Assembly: GCA_019096065.1 (NCBI GenBank) | Contig: JAGUCH010000008.1 | Coordinates: forward strand, 2,423,001-2,487,000 | Source of the DNA: Paracyclopina nana | Taxonomy: Eukaryota > Arthropoda > Copepoda > Cyclopoida > Cyclopettidae | DNA length: 64,000 bases | Reading direction: 5' to 3' | Notes under the pieces: model-generated | Told to the model about the DNA's origin: nothing | Seen by the model: only the letters and a program-made list of their open reading frames with translations | The model's database searches: none | Position numbers and translations under genes: made by a program | In this document: in pieces, positions 32,291-45,131 of the stretch | Layout of the letters: the number at the start of each line of letters is the position of its first letter | Numbering within the stretch: the stretch's first letter is position 1

Positions 32291-33328
32291 ATGGCAGTGC
32301 TTGTGTCGGTCGCCATTATAGCGACCACTCTGCTCATTTGCGATTTGGCACGCAACAGAATTGGCAAAAATGGCCTTGGCTCATTATCTCTGGGCGAAAA
32401 AATACTCCTTGACGCCATTTTGACCATTGAACTCTGTGCTCCAGCATTGGAATTTGGTGTCATCTTCCAGCACTATGGAGTGGCAGTTTGGACTATTGGC
32501 CTCTATGCCAATTGCTTGTACCAATTATTCCGTTGGAGGGGGCTAACCAGTCCCACTCCATATGCCCACCTGGTGGACTGGTTAAGTGGAACCAAGACTC
32601 TGGGTGAGGTAGTCGTGAGATCTGGTTTGCTCCTCGTTTTTGGTGTGCTCACACATAGGATATTTATTGGCACCATATGGTCTTGGGAGATGTCTTCATT
32701 GCACACTGGTCGCCATTTAGCCACATCTGCGGGCGTTTGCGTCTACCCATGGCAGAGCATTCCAGTGCTGCAATCTGTATTAGCTGAATTTGCTGGCACT
32801 CTGTTCCTCGTAAGTTTTTTGCTATTTATCATTTCATTGGTCTTTTACGTTCTTCACGAATACCTGATATGCTAGTTATTATTGTATTCATTTTTAGCTT
32901 TTCATAAACATTTTAAGGTATTTTTCATATATTTATAAATATTCTGAATAAGCTACTTATCAATTTTTTTGGCATTATTTTTTAATCTCGATTTTTTATG
33001 TTTGTTTTAGGGAGTTGTTATTCGGCTTGTCTCTGATAATCCAACTTTGGCAAATAATGACCCCAAGTATGCAGCCGCCATCATTGCAGCTTTAATTTGC
33101 GTCACTATACATGCAGCTCTCGAGGTCTCTGGTGGAATGTTTAATCCTATGCTGGCCTCTGTTTTGGTGGCTGGCTGCAAGGGTCACTCCATGCTTGACC
33201 ATATCCTTATTTATTGGGCTGGTGGGACAATGGGTGCCATCGCTGGTCACTGGCTCTATCCCAAAATACAATCAATCATTTATCCACAGGCACAAAAGGG
33301 AATTTATCACACCAAAAAGTTCCACTGA
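32291..33328 (+). CDS. aquaporin of the AQP11/AQP12 (unorthodox) type
   Basis: Membrane channel, likely intracellular, for water or small solutes. Exons 32291-32809 and 33011-33328 (201-bp intron, phase 0) give 278 residues. Six hydrophobic segments. The first pore box, NPA in classical aquaporins, reads TPYAHL within LTSPTPYAHLVDW; insect members of this class usually have CPY. The second box is NPM in GGMFNPMLASV. This asymmetry and the long first helix mark the AQP11/12 branch. Length fits the family. The intron is the longest among the compact-cluster genes. Substrate cannot be inferred. Confidence 0.9.
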
Positions 33329-34491
33329 AAAAAAGCTTTCCATAATTGCAATGGCTTTCATGATTCTGCTGTGACTCTTGCTAAAAATTGCCTATCTTTA
33401 AATGTAATATACTATAAACCAAATTCTGCGGTTTGCAGTAGAAAGACGCTGCAAACTTGATAAAAAGCACAGATATATTATCTTTAATCGATGAGAAAAT
33501 TAATTGAGTTGATGGTGTAAGCAATATAACTTTTGCCTCCATTTTAACTTTTCTCCGGATTTGTGCATTTTGCCAAGTTTCCCCTGAAAAAATGCCTTGT
33601 TTTTGGCATTCTTTACATTAGCACTGAATCGAATTTGAAAGTCGCCTCAATATTCTCCAAGCTTTTAGGTTGATTACCCCGATTATTCTAAGGTTAATCA
33701 TCTCGGGCAAATCGATAGATAAGGGAGACAAGGAGAGGTTAAATGCTGGAAAAGCGACATCTCTGAACAAATTTCAAGCATTTGCATTCTCGCGAGCGAG
33801 TGTCAAATCGAGTGCCACTTTTAAGGATTACCTCATAAATGCCCGCGCCCTAGAAGAAGTATGCACAAAATTGCTGTTGCATTTCAGTAGTCGTGCAAAA
33901 GCTACTCAAATACAGTTCCTCTGAATCTCTCTCTCGCATAATATTATACGGATGACTTCGAACCGGAGCTACTTTATCGTGTCAATTTTGTCGGAGCTTT
34001 TAAGCTTTCGCATTCCGCCTCTTAAATACGAATAGCTTCTGTAGCTGACAAATTTATGCGCGAGAGGTGTCCGGTGGAATGTGGAAATTTTCTTAGCAGA
34101 TCAACGAGAGAAAGTCAGAATAATCACGAGCATGATTGAACTCAAAGAAGTTAGCTTTATTCGAGCGCTTGCCCAAATTATCCTCCTAATAACAGGTGCA
34201 ATAAGTGAGATTTCCCATTGCGATGTAGTTCTTTTTGAACCTAACTAATTATGGCGAATGTTGGAAGCAAAAGTCATTTTTGAACCAACATAAGTTTTGA
34301 CTACACCAAAAATAAATGAGAAACAAAAATAAGTTTTGCCAAATATGAGCTTTCCTGATATATTTTCGTGCTTTTAACTTTTGATGATTCGCACCTGAAC
34401 TGATATACGTACCCTATATCGAGTGTATAGTACATAATAGGCCTCTGTCAAAATGGGAAATGATACTGCCAACTGATATTAGGAGGGTAAT
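33329..34491. other. intergenic between two convergent genes
   Basis: AT-rich. An 84-codon frame at 33670-33924 has no features. Nothing recognised. Confidence 0.5.
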
Positions 34492-37327
34492 TTACAAGCG
34501 GAGTTGGTTTAAATCCTCATGCTCCATGTGCTGAACAAGTTTCAATTTATCTTGCTTTGGTGGCCTCCTCCAATTATCAGAAGGGCTTAATTCTGCTGAT
34601 CCACTATTATTGGGGAAGGAGGCTGCGGAGCTGGTCGTATTAATGCTTGCTGATCCGGAGTCTTCATCATCATCATGGTAGGCTTTCGCCGTGCTGATTG
34701 AAGCTGGCACAAAAGTCTTGGCAGCTTGCCTTTTTTTCAAGTGGAAAACGAAGTAGGAGAGCGCACCAACGAGCCCAATTGACACGACGACTACAACTCC
34801 TAATCTGGAGCTTTTTGCTGCAGGACAAAAATTGTACAAAAGCCGCAAGAAATTAAATATGAGTGAAGCTCACCTTGAAAGTGTCTCTCTTCTTCACCGC
34901 CCTGTTCATTTTTTGCTGAAGCAGAAAGGTCCGTATCTGAAGCAGCTGATAAATATTTAGCTGATTACTTTTAAAACAGTTAAGTAATTATAATTACCAG
35001 CGGTGTCAAACTCTTGCGAGCTGCAGTCTCCCAAACGAGCAAATTTGATGGAATTATCCTTGCAAGAGGCAACATCTAAAAGGCATCGATTATTGTAGGT
35101 TTTTCCGTCGGAGCCACAGCAGGGCATGAAATGTCTTGGGCAAACTGACCGACATTTGACAACGTCTGAATCCGGATTACTTTTTTGCGCCGTCTCTGGG
35201 CAATTTCCACGAGACTGTATCTGGATATTCATCTTTTTCTCGCAATTCAACTTTTTGACAATGCAGTCATTTCGGTAAGTGATTCCGTTGGATCCGCACA
35301 CTGGATTGTCCTCCAATGGGCAGCCTTTGGAGTCGCAAATTTCCTCTTCCGGACAATGGCCATCAGTGACAGTTGTGACTGCAATATTTTCTTGGCAAAT
35401 AACTACTTCCATAGTGCATTTATTGGGAAAACTCCTATGGCCATTCAAGCAAACTGGCTGAAGATTTTTGGTGCATTTTTTCTGGCAGTTGTCTATAATA
35501 GCAACTTTGTCATCATCCTCTTCATCGTTCTCCTCATTGTCAGTTTTGTCATAGATGAAGTCATTCAAGGGACATGCAGAATTTGAAGCGATTGTGACGT
35601 TGGCTTTTTGCTTGCAGCTCATCATGTCAAGGATGCAAGGGCTGGCATATGTTTTATTGTCCGATCCGCACACAGGGTTCAAGATTTTGGGGCATTTTCC
35701 ACAACGGTCTTTGTCAGGTGCATTCTGGCACTCACCCTGGTTGACAGTAGTGATTTCGACCTTAGAGCTGCAAGCCTTGGCTTGCATCGTGCAAAGATTT
35801 GAGTACGTCGTTCCATCAGAGCCACAAATTGGCTCATAGCTCAATGGGCACACTTGATGACATTCGTCTAAAGTTGAGTGATCTCGGTTATTATGCATGC
35901 ATAATAAAGCAGGTATTTTTATCAAAGTAGTATATTGAAACCTTGAGTGTTGCATGGTGATCCGGATCGGTGCAGCTCAATGTTATACAGGCAAGTATCC
36001 TGGCAACGTGAGCACTCATCAGTGCACTCATCCACACTTTTGGAGTGGCAGAGGCCTTGCTCAGTGCTCAGGGTGACCATGGCCCACGGATGGCCTACAA
36101 TCTGCTCAGGGCTCACCATCACTTGTGGATATTTGTACACAGTCATTTCTGAATTAATTTTTTTAGCATATTTGTAACAGTGGGAAAAGTGGAGCATTAT
36201 CTGCTTATACCCTTCGGCTTGTCCATATCCATTACTGAAAAACCATCTTGAAGCCCGATCAAAATTGGATATCCTTTAGACAGGATGAGATCCTTGCCAG
36301 CTATCTGGAAGTTCTGATAGAGGAACGTCATTGATCCGTCCAAAAGTATTCTTAGCTGGATGTGAATACGATTATCATCGTCGTCACCAAAGTGCCTGTC
36401 CCACTGGACGACAAAGTCCTCACCGTGGCTCAGCCTGTCATAAAATATGACTGTGTCTCTGTCTGATGGCGGAATGGAAGTTAAGAAGGGAGCGATGAAA
36501 TTTGGAATGGAAGGCAACGATGAATCATTCATGTCTTCCCCGGCTGTCAATAGAGCTCCAGCAGTGGTCAGTACGAAACTGTTGATGTACCTGCCAAAGA
36601 AGGGCACTGGCCTCGAAAAATTCACCCTCTGCAAAAAGAAGGAAAGTCATTCCGGACCTAATCGAATATGAACCAAAAAAGGTAAACCGACGATGTTGAG
36701 ATGATGGCCTTAAAGGATATCTTTGTTGATCCTGGCCTTAGTGAAGGTTCAAGAGGAATTGACCTGCAGCCTTGCTGCTAAGGAGGTTTTTCAAACAAAG
36801 AATGTATATGTAAGCAAACAAGTCCATATATTGACATTTTGGCCAACAAAGTACTATACTTAATTTTAACCTTTCAAAAGAGCGGTCAATGAAAATGCTA
36901 AAAGATTGCATATTGCTAACATAATATTGCATCAAAAGGCACATCAGCAAATCAAAAGCATAGTATACTCACGGTAAAGCCATGCTCAAACTGGTTAGGC
37001 AAAACTTCAGACGCATTTTTTATGTCGACCCATGCCTTCTGCAATGGTGCAGTGTTGAGGGCAATGCTAACTGAATACCAATCTTTTAATTGTGCCTAAA
37101 AGAATAACTATGCTTTATGATGTACTCCAACTTAAAAGGAAAGCTTAATTTACCTCTTTTATGCGGACAGTTTCAAACCTTTTCCCATTTCCATTGAGTA
37201 ATGAGTTATCATCAGTGATGTTCAAAAACTGAGCATCCAAAAGGCCTTGATAAGTTGCTGATGCAACAAATGATGACAATGACCCCAGAAACCAAAACAG
37301 AAGCTTGGATTGGAGCACTTTATACAT
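34492..37327 (-). CDS. plexin-domain-containing (TEM7-like) membrane protein with five Kazal domains
   Basis: Exons 37327-37154, 37095-36973, 36628-36211, 36148-35942, 35867-34998, 34945-34874 and 34817-34492; phases agree and give 729 residues. Signal peptide at 1-24. Residues about 60-250 match PLXDC1/2 (TEM7): RVNFSRPVPFFG, FVVQWD, ILLDGSMTFLYQN, YPILIGLQDGF. A short Cys-rich piece replaces the PSI module (CTDECSRCQDTC). Residues about 308-585 hold five Kazal-like domains, each C-X-C-X...-PVCGSDGKTY...C...C, the third with a changed LNGHRSF centre. A TM helix lies near 627-648 (LGVVVVVSIGLVGALSYFVF), then a cytoplasmic tail of about 80 residues. Type I cell-surface protein; human PLXDC proteins are receptors for PEDF. 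The Kazal array may inhibit proteases or bind ligands. I know no PLXDC protein with this Kazal array. Confidence 0.88.
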
Positions 37328-38822
37328 TATACACGTTTCGTTGGAGCAGACTTGCGCAGGTAACTATGTAACGTCGCATTTGATAAGATATGCTTCCCTA
37401 TGACTAACGTACTTATCAGCTAGCATTCATAGTAAACAGCTTTACTACTATCAGATTTTTTTAAATACGTGTTCGATTGCTCAAAACTCTATGAATCAGG
37501 CTGATCATTGCACTATCCGTTATAATTACGTAATCAATTACTCAACAACGAGCATTTCCAATGCATTTCATAAGATGTAGCTATTTCTTCAGGACTTCGT
37601 GATCGTATCTGAAATAGGTAGTAATTTCATCAAAGTCAAAATGAACCTTGCCCACCAAAGCTGCTTTTTGCTAATGTTTTTATTTTGCTCTTATCTAGAA
37701 AAACATTAACAAATAGAGCAATCTAGATATTCAGCCTCATATCTGCCTCATGACTTTTCACTCAAATAATATATCAGTTAGCATTGTAAGGATTCTAATA
37801 GATCCTCTTAGAATAGCTTGCAGTTTCGAAGCATATGAAGCTTATAATAGCGTATGTTCCTTGTTGTCACTTTTATAGCAAGTACATGCATTACAAGGAA
37901 TTTATAGGCTGTCAATTAAATTGTCTTGAGTGGAGGTGCATGTAATTACAAAATAGCTCCTGCTGTCTTATTTATTGCAAAAATTATGGCTAACCATAAT
38001 TACAGTGTGCTCCTCTCATAAATCATGCCAAGCCAATCCCAATCAATTTACGGCTTTCTACATCATTGATTTTTGTCACACAGTAGTAAGTAGTATCGGG
38101 TCAATGCATTCATGCTTTCATCTTGATCAAGATGCTGCTTCCACAGTAGAAAATGAACAATGTCCCCACCCTTAGCATGTAACTATATTGCCAATCCTTT
38201 CTTAATCCTCATAAGAGCCAAGGGGAGGAGAAGTCATCCCAAGGGACGGTCAGTAGCATAGCTACTTTGCTTATTTACTGTTCCACAATTAAGGATCCTC
38301 CAAAAATAGAAAGCCAAAATTCAACCACATCCATTCATTTATGCATGAAGCTTAATTCTTCATCCACTTGAGGTTGTGGAAGCTTTGGAACACTTGGAGC
38401 CAACTTGGTAATTGTGATTAATTTTGATTAATGGCAAGTAAGGGAAGAACTTGTGAAATGAGGAGAGGGAGAGTACACATCATCCTACTATCAAGGGTAG
38501 TATGACAAGGGTAAAGAAAAATTGATGCAAGCTGGTGGCAGCCATGGGGAGCTTGGAACTTCAACAGATTATTCCACCTCGTTTTGGAATTTTACTTTAT
38601 AACCACCAAGTCCACCAGACGTCTAGACAAGTGTACAACCCAGTTAGGACATTTATTTGTCACACTGAGTGAGCAGCTCTGGATTGACTACTTCCAATAA
38701 GAGGCCAGGACAATTTGTATTCTCATTAGGCCTTGTTTGGCTACATCACATTATTTCCTCGAGAGACAAGGGCAAATACCCTCCACTTGTATAAGCTACA
38801 ACGAAACATGTGCACTATTAAC

Positions 38823-39010
38823 CCACTAGATGGAGCTGCAAGTAGTATTTGAGAATGTGTGTATTTTACTGAACTATTTACGCCATTCGACCGTCAAAAA
38901 TGCCAAAATTCGAAAGAAATCCAAAAATCTACGTCTGGTATTTTTGCAGCTCTGAGGTGGCGCCATCTAAGGCAAATGTGAATGCTAAATATCTTATTAC
39001 AAGCTGCATA
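38823..39010 (+). repeat. dispersed CTAGATGG repeat, copy 4
   Basis: Left end CCACTAGATGGAGC (38823-38836), which matches the vertebrate CTCF core up to the last four bases. Middle GTCAAAAATGCCAAAA, right end GTGGCGCCATCTA near 38958-38970, tail GCTAAATATC. Confidence 0.9.
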
Positions 39011-40326
39011 AACAAACATGACAGTTTTTTGTTGAAAATTGGTGAAGTAAGGTGAATGGCCATCGTGATGTGTCTGCCTTCAATTTCCTGCTGACAGCAA
39101 AAGAGCAAACATTTTTCTACTGTGCAGCCAAAGGAAATCATCTTGGGCACGCATTGAATAGGAAAGTAATCTTTGGAGCTTTGACATTCGCCACAGAAGC
39201 AACCAGAAAGTTTTCAATCCAGCCATGGAGCTACTTAGCTTTCTATTTGAAGTTGGAAAGATTTGGTGGGTGATACTGTTGTGTATTTTAGCTGCTTTCA
39301 TTCGTCAAAAAGTAAGACAAGCGGAATGCTAGCAAGCAACAATGAAACAATCGGGACCCAAGTCCAGCTGCAGAATAAGAGGAAAATTGCCACTTTTTGC
39401 TCCTAGCTGAGTCTCTGTCGTCAAAAAGAAGTGATGCCCTTTAGCAAGCTGCAGCCGCCAACTGAAAGTAGTAGCTTCGACGGAAAACTTTTTCTCCCTC
39501 TCTGAAAGCAAGTATCTCCTAAAAACAGCAGTAGTCTCAGCAGACAAGAAGAAGCAGTCGTTGAGAGTTTCAGTGGGCTCAATTTATCTAATAGAAGAAG
39601 AGGAAATGTCTCGTGTGATGCTCTCCCCATCTTAACTTTTTACGACATTAAAAAAGTGAAAGCTACAGGTTCAGAGAACATGGGGTGGTCGTGCACAATA
39701 TTTATTTATGTCTAGGGCGTGAACGTAAAGCTGGGCTGTTAGTATTTTGGTCGCTGAGCAAGGAAAAATAATAGACAAGCCATACTAATTCGAGCCTACG
39801 AGGATGGAAATTGTACGAGCTTTAATATTTTTAAATAGTTGAGCAAGTTCAGAGGAATTCAGATCGGTAAACTGAATTATGGCACGAGGAAATCGTTTTT
39901 CAGCAGGCAAATGCGTTTATGGGCTGGAAATAAGGGATTGAGAAGTGGAGGGCAAATTTTCCGGTCATAATTTCCAACCAAGTAGCCTTTTATAGTGACT
40001 CACTCATATATTGCAACGCCCCTGAGCCTTCTTTGCTGCCAATAACACTTAGTACAGTTGCCCTCCCAGCTCCTTACTGAAGTACATACCAAGTACTTGC
40101 GACTCAGCAGCAGCCCATAAAAATAAGGGTCTTTTTCTTAACTTTTAGCCCCTGATTTATTTGCAGCCATTTCCAAATAATCAATTTATACATGGACTGT
40201 GCTCACCGCAATGAAGCATAAAGTATGCAGCACGCTCATTATGTTCTGGTAAATTATATAGCCTTCATGCTAACCTCATATTAATAATGGCTTTATGGGC
40301 TACATCAAAGCATATGCCGAGGAAAT

Positions 40327-40524
40327 CCGCAAGATGGCGCAGCAATTTGTTTTGCAAAAAATCCCAGAATGAAAAACCAACTTTTGTAGCCAATCGCTCG
40401 TCCAGAATGCCAAAAAGCCTAAGCAGTGAAAAAAGCCACTTCTGGCATTTCTTCCCCTATAGTGGTGGCGCCATCTAGCAAAGTTATGAAAAATGGCAGA
40501 ACTAAATCTATTGAGGCAAGCTAT
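40327..40524 (+). repeat. dispersed CTAGATGG repeat, copy 5
   Basis: Left end CCGCAAGATGGCGC (40327-40340), right end GTGGCGCCATCTA (40465-40477), tail GAACTAAATCTATTGAGG then CAAGCTAT. Confidence 0.9.
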
Positions 40525-41722
40525 AAGCAACAGATTTTCCAAAAAAGGGAAAAGGAGGCCCTTATAAAATCAGATTCCCTTGATCGAGGTCATATCAACT
40601 TTTCCCCTGCTTGAGCCATAGAAGCAGCTTTCTTGTGACTCTTATATGGTAAGGAGGAACTTTATGTTCGACATTAACCAGCCCACAAAATTGAGGGGAG
40701 GACTGAGATTGCCGCCATGAAGCATATCACCAGGCTGCACCGTGCCACAAAGTATCAGGCTCTGTGTAATTTCACCACCCGAAAAAAAGCATGCTCAAGT
40801 AGAAGCTGAGCCAGAGAGGGGCTTGGAATCTCAAAGGAGCTGAGGTAGAGGGAAAAAGCCCGCAGAATGGCATCATGTCCAAATAAAACGCCATCTGTCA
40901 GAAGGGACCCTCTCAACCGCATTTTAAAGCATTCTACGTGAGTTGTTGTACAATCATATATCGCATAAGCTGAGGGTTGTGACAGCTTTCCAAACAGCCA
41001 AAAAAAGTTAAGTGTGAGCATTTGTGTACTCTATAAGCCGTCACATTTCTCGAGGTGACAGCTGCTTTTTCCTGGATTGCAATGTGCATTTTCTTCTTAT
41101 GATTTTCAGAGCATAGAGGGAATTTTGCAGAACAAAAGAATCCAGCCGAAAAAAAGGGCTATTAATTAGCTCAAGTTCGGCATCTCTGATTAAGATATTA
41201 TCAGGGGAATAAGAAACCCCGTTGAGGATTTTCCATTTTCCCAAGGTGGGGGAAAAAGCAAAATGCGGCACTCGTTTCACCTTCTGAATTTTAAGCGCAT
41301 ATTCTATACAATATGGCAGCAACAGCATTATTATAGCCATCATCCCATCGATTTTGATCGTTCTGAATAATTTGGCTGTTTGCAGCGAATCTGTTGGTGG
41401 TTTGCGAGATCGATTTTTGCATTGCATTGATCAAAAAGCATCTGTCATGGGCGTCTTGCCACAAAGGGGCAAACCAATTTCCCATTCACACCCAGCCAAG
41501 GAGATTGCGCTTGGTTAATTAAAGTAAAGCTGCTGCTGTGGTCATCATTGGATCTAATGGGATGAGTCATGGCGAGTCAAACAACGTTTGCGATTTGGAT
41601 TAGCGCTCTCATTGTGAGCTCGCCAAGAAAGTCAGTGTGCGTAGATGGGGTGATACACAATCCGCGCTAAAATAGACACATTTCACCATTTGCAGGCTGC
41701 AGCAAAACACTTGCGGGGAAAT

Positions 41723-41916
41723 CTGCTAGATGGCGCATCGATTTGTTTTCAACTTTAAATTTGTTTGTGCGACAGAGCTTATTGTGCCATTTGGCCGTCA
41801 AAAATGCCAAAAAGCGTAAATGGTGAAAAATCCACTTCTGGTATTAATTGTCCTCTCCGATTGTGGCGCCATCTTGAGTAGCAATGAAGAAACGTTGAAA
41901 TAGAGTGCGATTACAT
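41723..41916 (+). repeat. dispersed CTAGATGG repeat, copy 6
   Basis: Left end CTGCTAGATGGCGC (41723-41736), CCGTCAAAAATGCCAAAAAG in the middle, right end GTGGCGCCATCTT near 41863-41875. The tail is diverged. Confidence 0.85.
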
Positions 41917-42958
41917 TTTAAGCAATGATGTAATTTAGTTTTTTGTTGTGTCATCAAATTCCTGCTTGAACTTTGAAGTGTTGACTCTTAGCAAACAAAA
42001 ATACTACAGTAAGCATTTGGTTGCTTCAGAAGAGTTGTTTGAATAAACAGTACAGGGTGTTTGTTGGCAGCTTCTGTGTGTCTCCAAATCCCTCTTCGTC
42101 TTTACCAAGGTACTTGGTGATAAGAAATGGTTTTTTCTCCTTGCTACCAGCTCCTTCCAAACAATTCCAATGTTTGCTCACTGTGCTGCTGTGGAGGATC
42201 CCCACATAATAATAAAAAGAAAGGTCCTGCCTCTCCTCACTCTTTTTTCAACCCTATATGTACTAAAACTGAATTGATATACTTAAGATTCGCATCTGAG
42301 AGTAATTTCTCTCTATCAAAGGTTGCATGCTTCTTTCCTGGCTTTTCCTGATTTGCCCATATGCTCTGGAAGCAAAATTTCTCCCTTCCAAGCAAGCGTC
42401 GTAACGTGGTCGTTCTTCTGTAAGCCCATGAGGTTTTCATTGCTCTCTTATCTGGAGGCTTTGACGGCTGCTATGTGGACTCTCATCAAGCATTCTCCCT
42501 GCAACTTTCTAAACGAGGGAAAACCACCGAGATTGCCATTGTTCCAAATAAAACTTTACCTTGGTCAAAATGCTGAGCTGGCCTCGAACCTTATCTTGCC
42601 ACATTTAGAGAGCAAGATTTGCTGTATATGGAAGTACTTGTCATCGCGATTGAGGGAAATATTACCAAACGAGCGAGCGAGGGGAGGGAATTGGCAAACA
42701 GGCTTAACGCGGAGAGCCATTCTTTTCTCCTGAAGCATATATGGTGATAATCTTAACCGATCTCTTTGAAGAAAAGGAGATAATACACTGAAATCCCCTT
42801 TGGGAATCCAGGAAATCGTTGAATATTCAGAAGGCGGATCGAGGAGGCAAACCTGAAATGTATCGCAGCAATTAACCCCCCCTGTACATAATGGATGGCT
42901 ATATTTTTTCTAGGTGGCTCTTATATAGTCTGCAATAAACCACAGTTTATTTAAAGAT

Positions 42959-43095
42959 CCGCTAGATGGAGCTGCGGTTTGTTTTGGCGGAAAACTTCTT
43001 ACGAGATTTAGCTATTATCGCCATTAAGTCTTGAAAAATGCCAAAAAATGAAAATTGTGGAAAATCCACTTCTGGTATTTTCCTACAACTCGATG
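42959..43095 (+). repeat. dispersed CTAGATGG repeat, copy 7, right end lost
   Basis: Left end CCGCTAGATGGAGC (42959-42972) and the CCACTTCTGGTATTTT block are present; the GGCGCCATCT end is not recognisable. Confidence 0.75.
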
Positions 43096-45131
43096 ATTTA
43101 GGCTATAGCAGATAAGAGACAAAACTTCCGGAATCTGAAAACAAATAAAACAAGTGTGATTCACAGTGTAGTACACAGCCTGGAATTGCTTAAAAAGTCA
43201 CGTTTTGGAAATCTCGTAAAACGTCTTTTTTATGCTTCCAATATAGAATGGTATAGGAAAGTTTCATGGGACCTTCTTCTTTGGTATATGGCAATATTAA
43301 ATTACTGCTTTTATCTTCGCCTGGCACGCTTGGCTCAGTTGGAAAAGTTCAATAGAGCTCAATAGAGATGGATCGCGTCAAAGAGCAGCTTTTTAGGCAC
43401 ATAGGAATCCAGCTGCATGTGGTTGGGTGAATAGATAATGAAATTGAATTAGAGGGAGTATAGCAGAACTTTTTCCATCATCCATTCTCTTATAGTGTCA
43501 GCCACCCTCGACAAAATTATAGAGTGTGTGTGTGTGTGTGAGTAAAACCCTTCAAGCTGCTTTTGACGTCCAATCCCACCACTAGATGACTACAAGTGGA
43601 TTTTGCCATATTCTCCCTTGATTTTACAATTTCAACTTATAATAGGAGAACTTTGAGTTTGTTTGTATGGCAACATTTTCACTATAGTATACCACTACGC
43701 TGGTCTGAAATGGCCGAAGCAGCCATGCGAAAAACGAGGAGCATGGCAGCATTTAAATCCTCTGAATAACGTTCTATATAAACATTCCAATTACACAGCT
43801 TGAGCCCCAATTGTATGTAGTTTAGAGACGTAATTTCAGAGAGTGTCCTCAATCAGTAACAAGTAGATTCAAACGTCTCTATTGACAATGATTCTCCCCT
43901 TTTCTTTTTGCATCCGATGGGAGATCGACTGTTCCAATCTTCAATTGGGGTCGACCATGGTGCTCCTTTCACTTTTGTGGAATTTAATGCTGACTCTCAA
44001 GCGAAGGCTGCCAAAAAGGGGGGATATATAAGCCTTTACGCAAGGCCAAATTAGACTAGCGCGCATAACTTTAAGCCACTTGAACCATAGATACTACGTT
44101 TATTGCTTTTTCGGTGGCAAAACTGATTTTTCCAGCTTAAGCCTGATGACACCTGTCTTGAGCACTGTAACTTTTTTCTCCGTAGCTTCTTTAATAATTA
44201 AAAAGCCAGCACAGCTTCCTTCCGTCAGCTCCAGATGCTCTCTAACTATAGAGGCTTTCCTTTTTTCAAATCTGAGCCTCGTAACTGATGATAACAGGTG
44301 TCGTAAAGGGTCTTTTTACTATAGTACAAAAATAGTAGTATTTCTCTCTTTTTATTACAGCTTTTAACGTAGTAGAAGTAGTCGCGTAGTAGTACATTTA
44401 TTTTCTTTCACTTACTCGAAAAATGGTCACATAACTTTGGTGATTTCACATAGTGTTGGTTGGTGGTGAGACTAGCAGTTTATGGCAGAACATGTTTGTT
44501 TCTTCATAAGTAATTCAAGATTGTGTAAAATATTCAAACGCTTTGGCTGCTGCTGAGCAACTTCTGCAGTGAGTGGTGGGAATTTCTATCTTTACACACA
44601 ATCAATGATAATCACGAACAGAGAGAGAGGTATGAATAATTGAGACACGTTGTGGAAAGAAAGCACTCAGAGGACCAAAAACAATCCCACTTCTTCTCGC
44701 CAGTAAAAGCTCTTGGAAAAGATTGGATGCGCAGGTCAAATTGCAGTACAGTGCAATTAATATATGGAACGTCTCTTCTGCCTTTTTCTCATATATAAAG
44801 TGGTAATTACATGCGTCAAATGGAGGCTGCTTTCTAATACCTCAATAGCCTCACATAGTATTTTTTATTTAGGAAAAAATCGAGCAGACTTCCCCCGCGA
44901 AGCAGCTTTGCATTTCAGGGGTTTTTCCTCGGTGGTTTCTTGGTTCGAAGCACTTGGAGCAACAACAAATCCTGAATGTGCTTTTTCTTATTTGTGTGTG
45001 TGTGTTTGCATCATCAAACACAAAAGATTCGTCATTGTCACACGCACTGTCGTCACATTATTTTATCTTCTTTTTCTTCTTCAGTGTTGTCACCAATTTC
45101 TGCTGCATGGTGAAAGCTATTTCCATAGGCG

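Larger units (their letters stand above)
37328..45131. other. gene-poor, repeat-rich interval
   Basis: No gene supported in 7.8 kb. It holds the upstream region of the TEM7-Kazal gene on the left, the 3' end of the klingon-like gene on the right, and four copies of the dispersed repeat (listed separately). A (GT)n microsatellite is at about 43526-43540 and a shorter one near 44990. Short open frames between 39000 and 44400 lack domains and splice context. Confidence 0.55.

Noticed and set aside
41041-42733. Several 60-136 codon ORFs on both strands
   Set aside because: They overlap one another, lack recognisable motifs and have no GT-AG exon structure joining them.
43156-43365. 69-codon ORF just after repeat copy 7
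   Set aside because: No domain or splice context; part of the repeat-rich interval.
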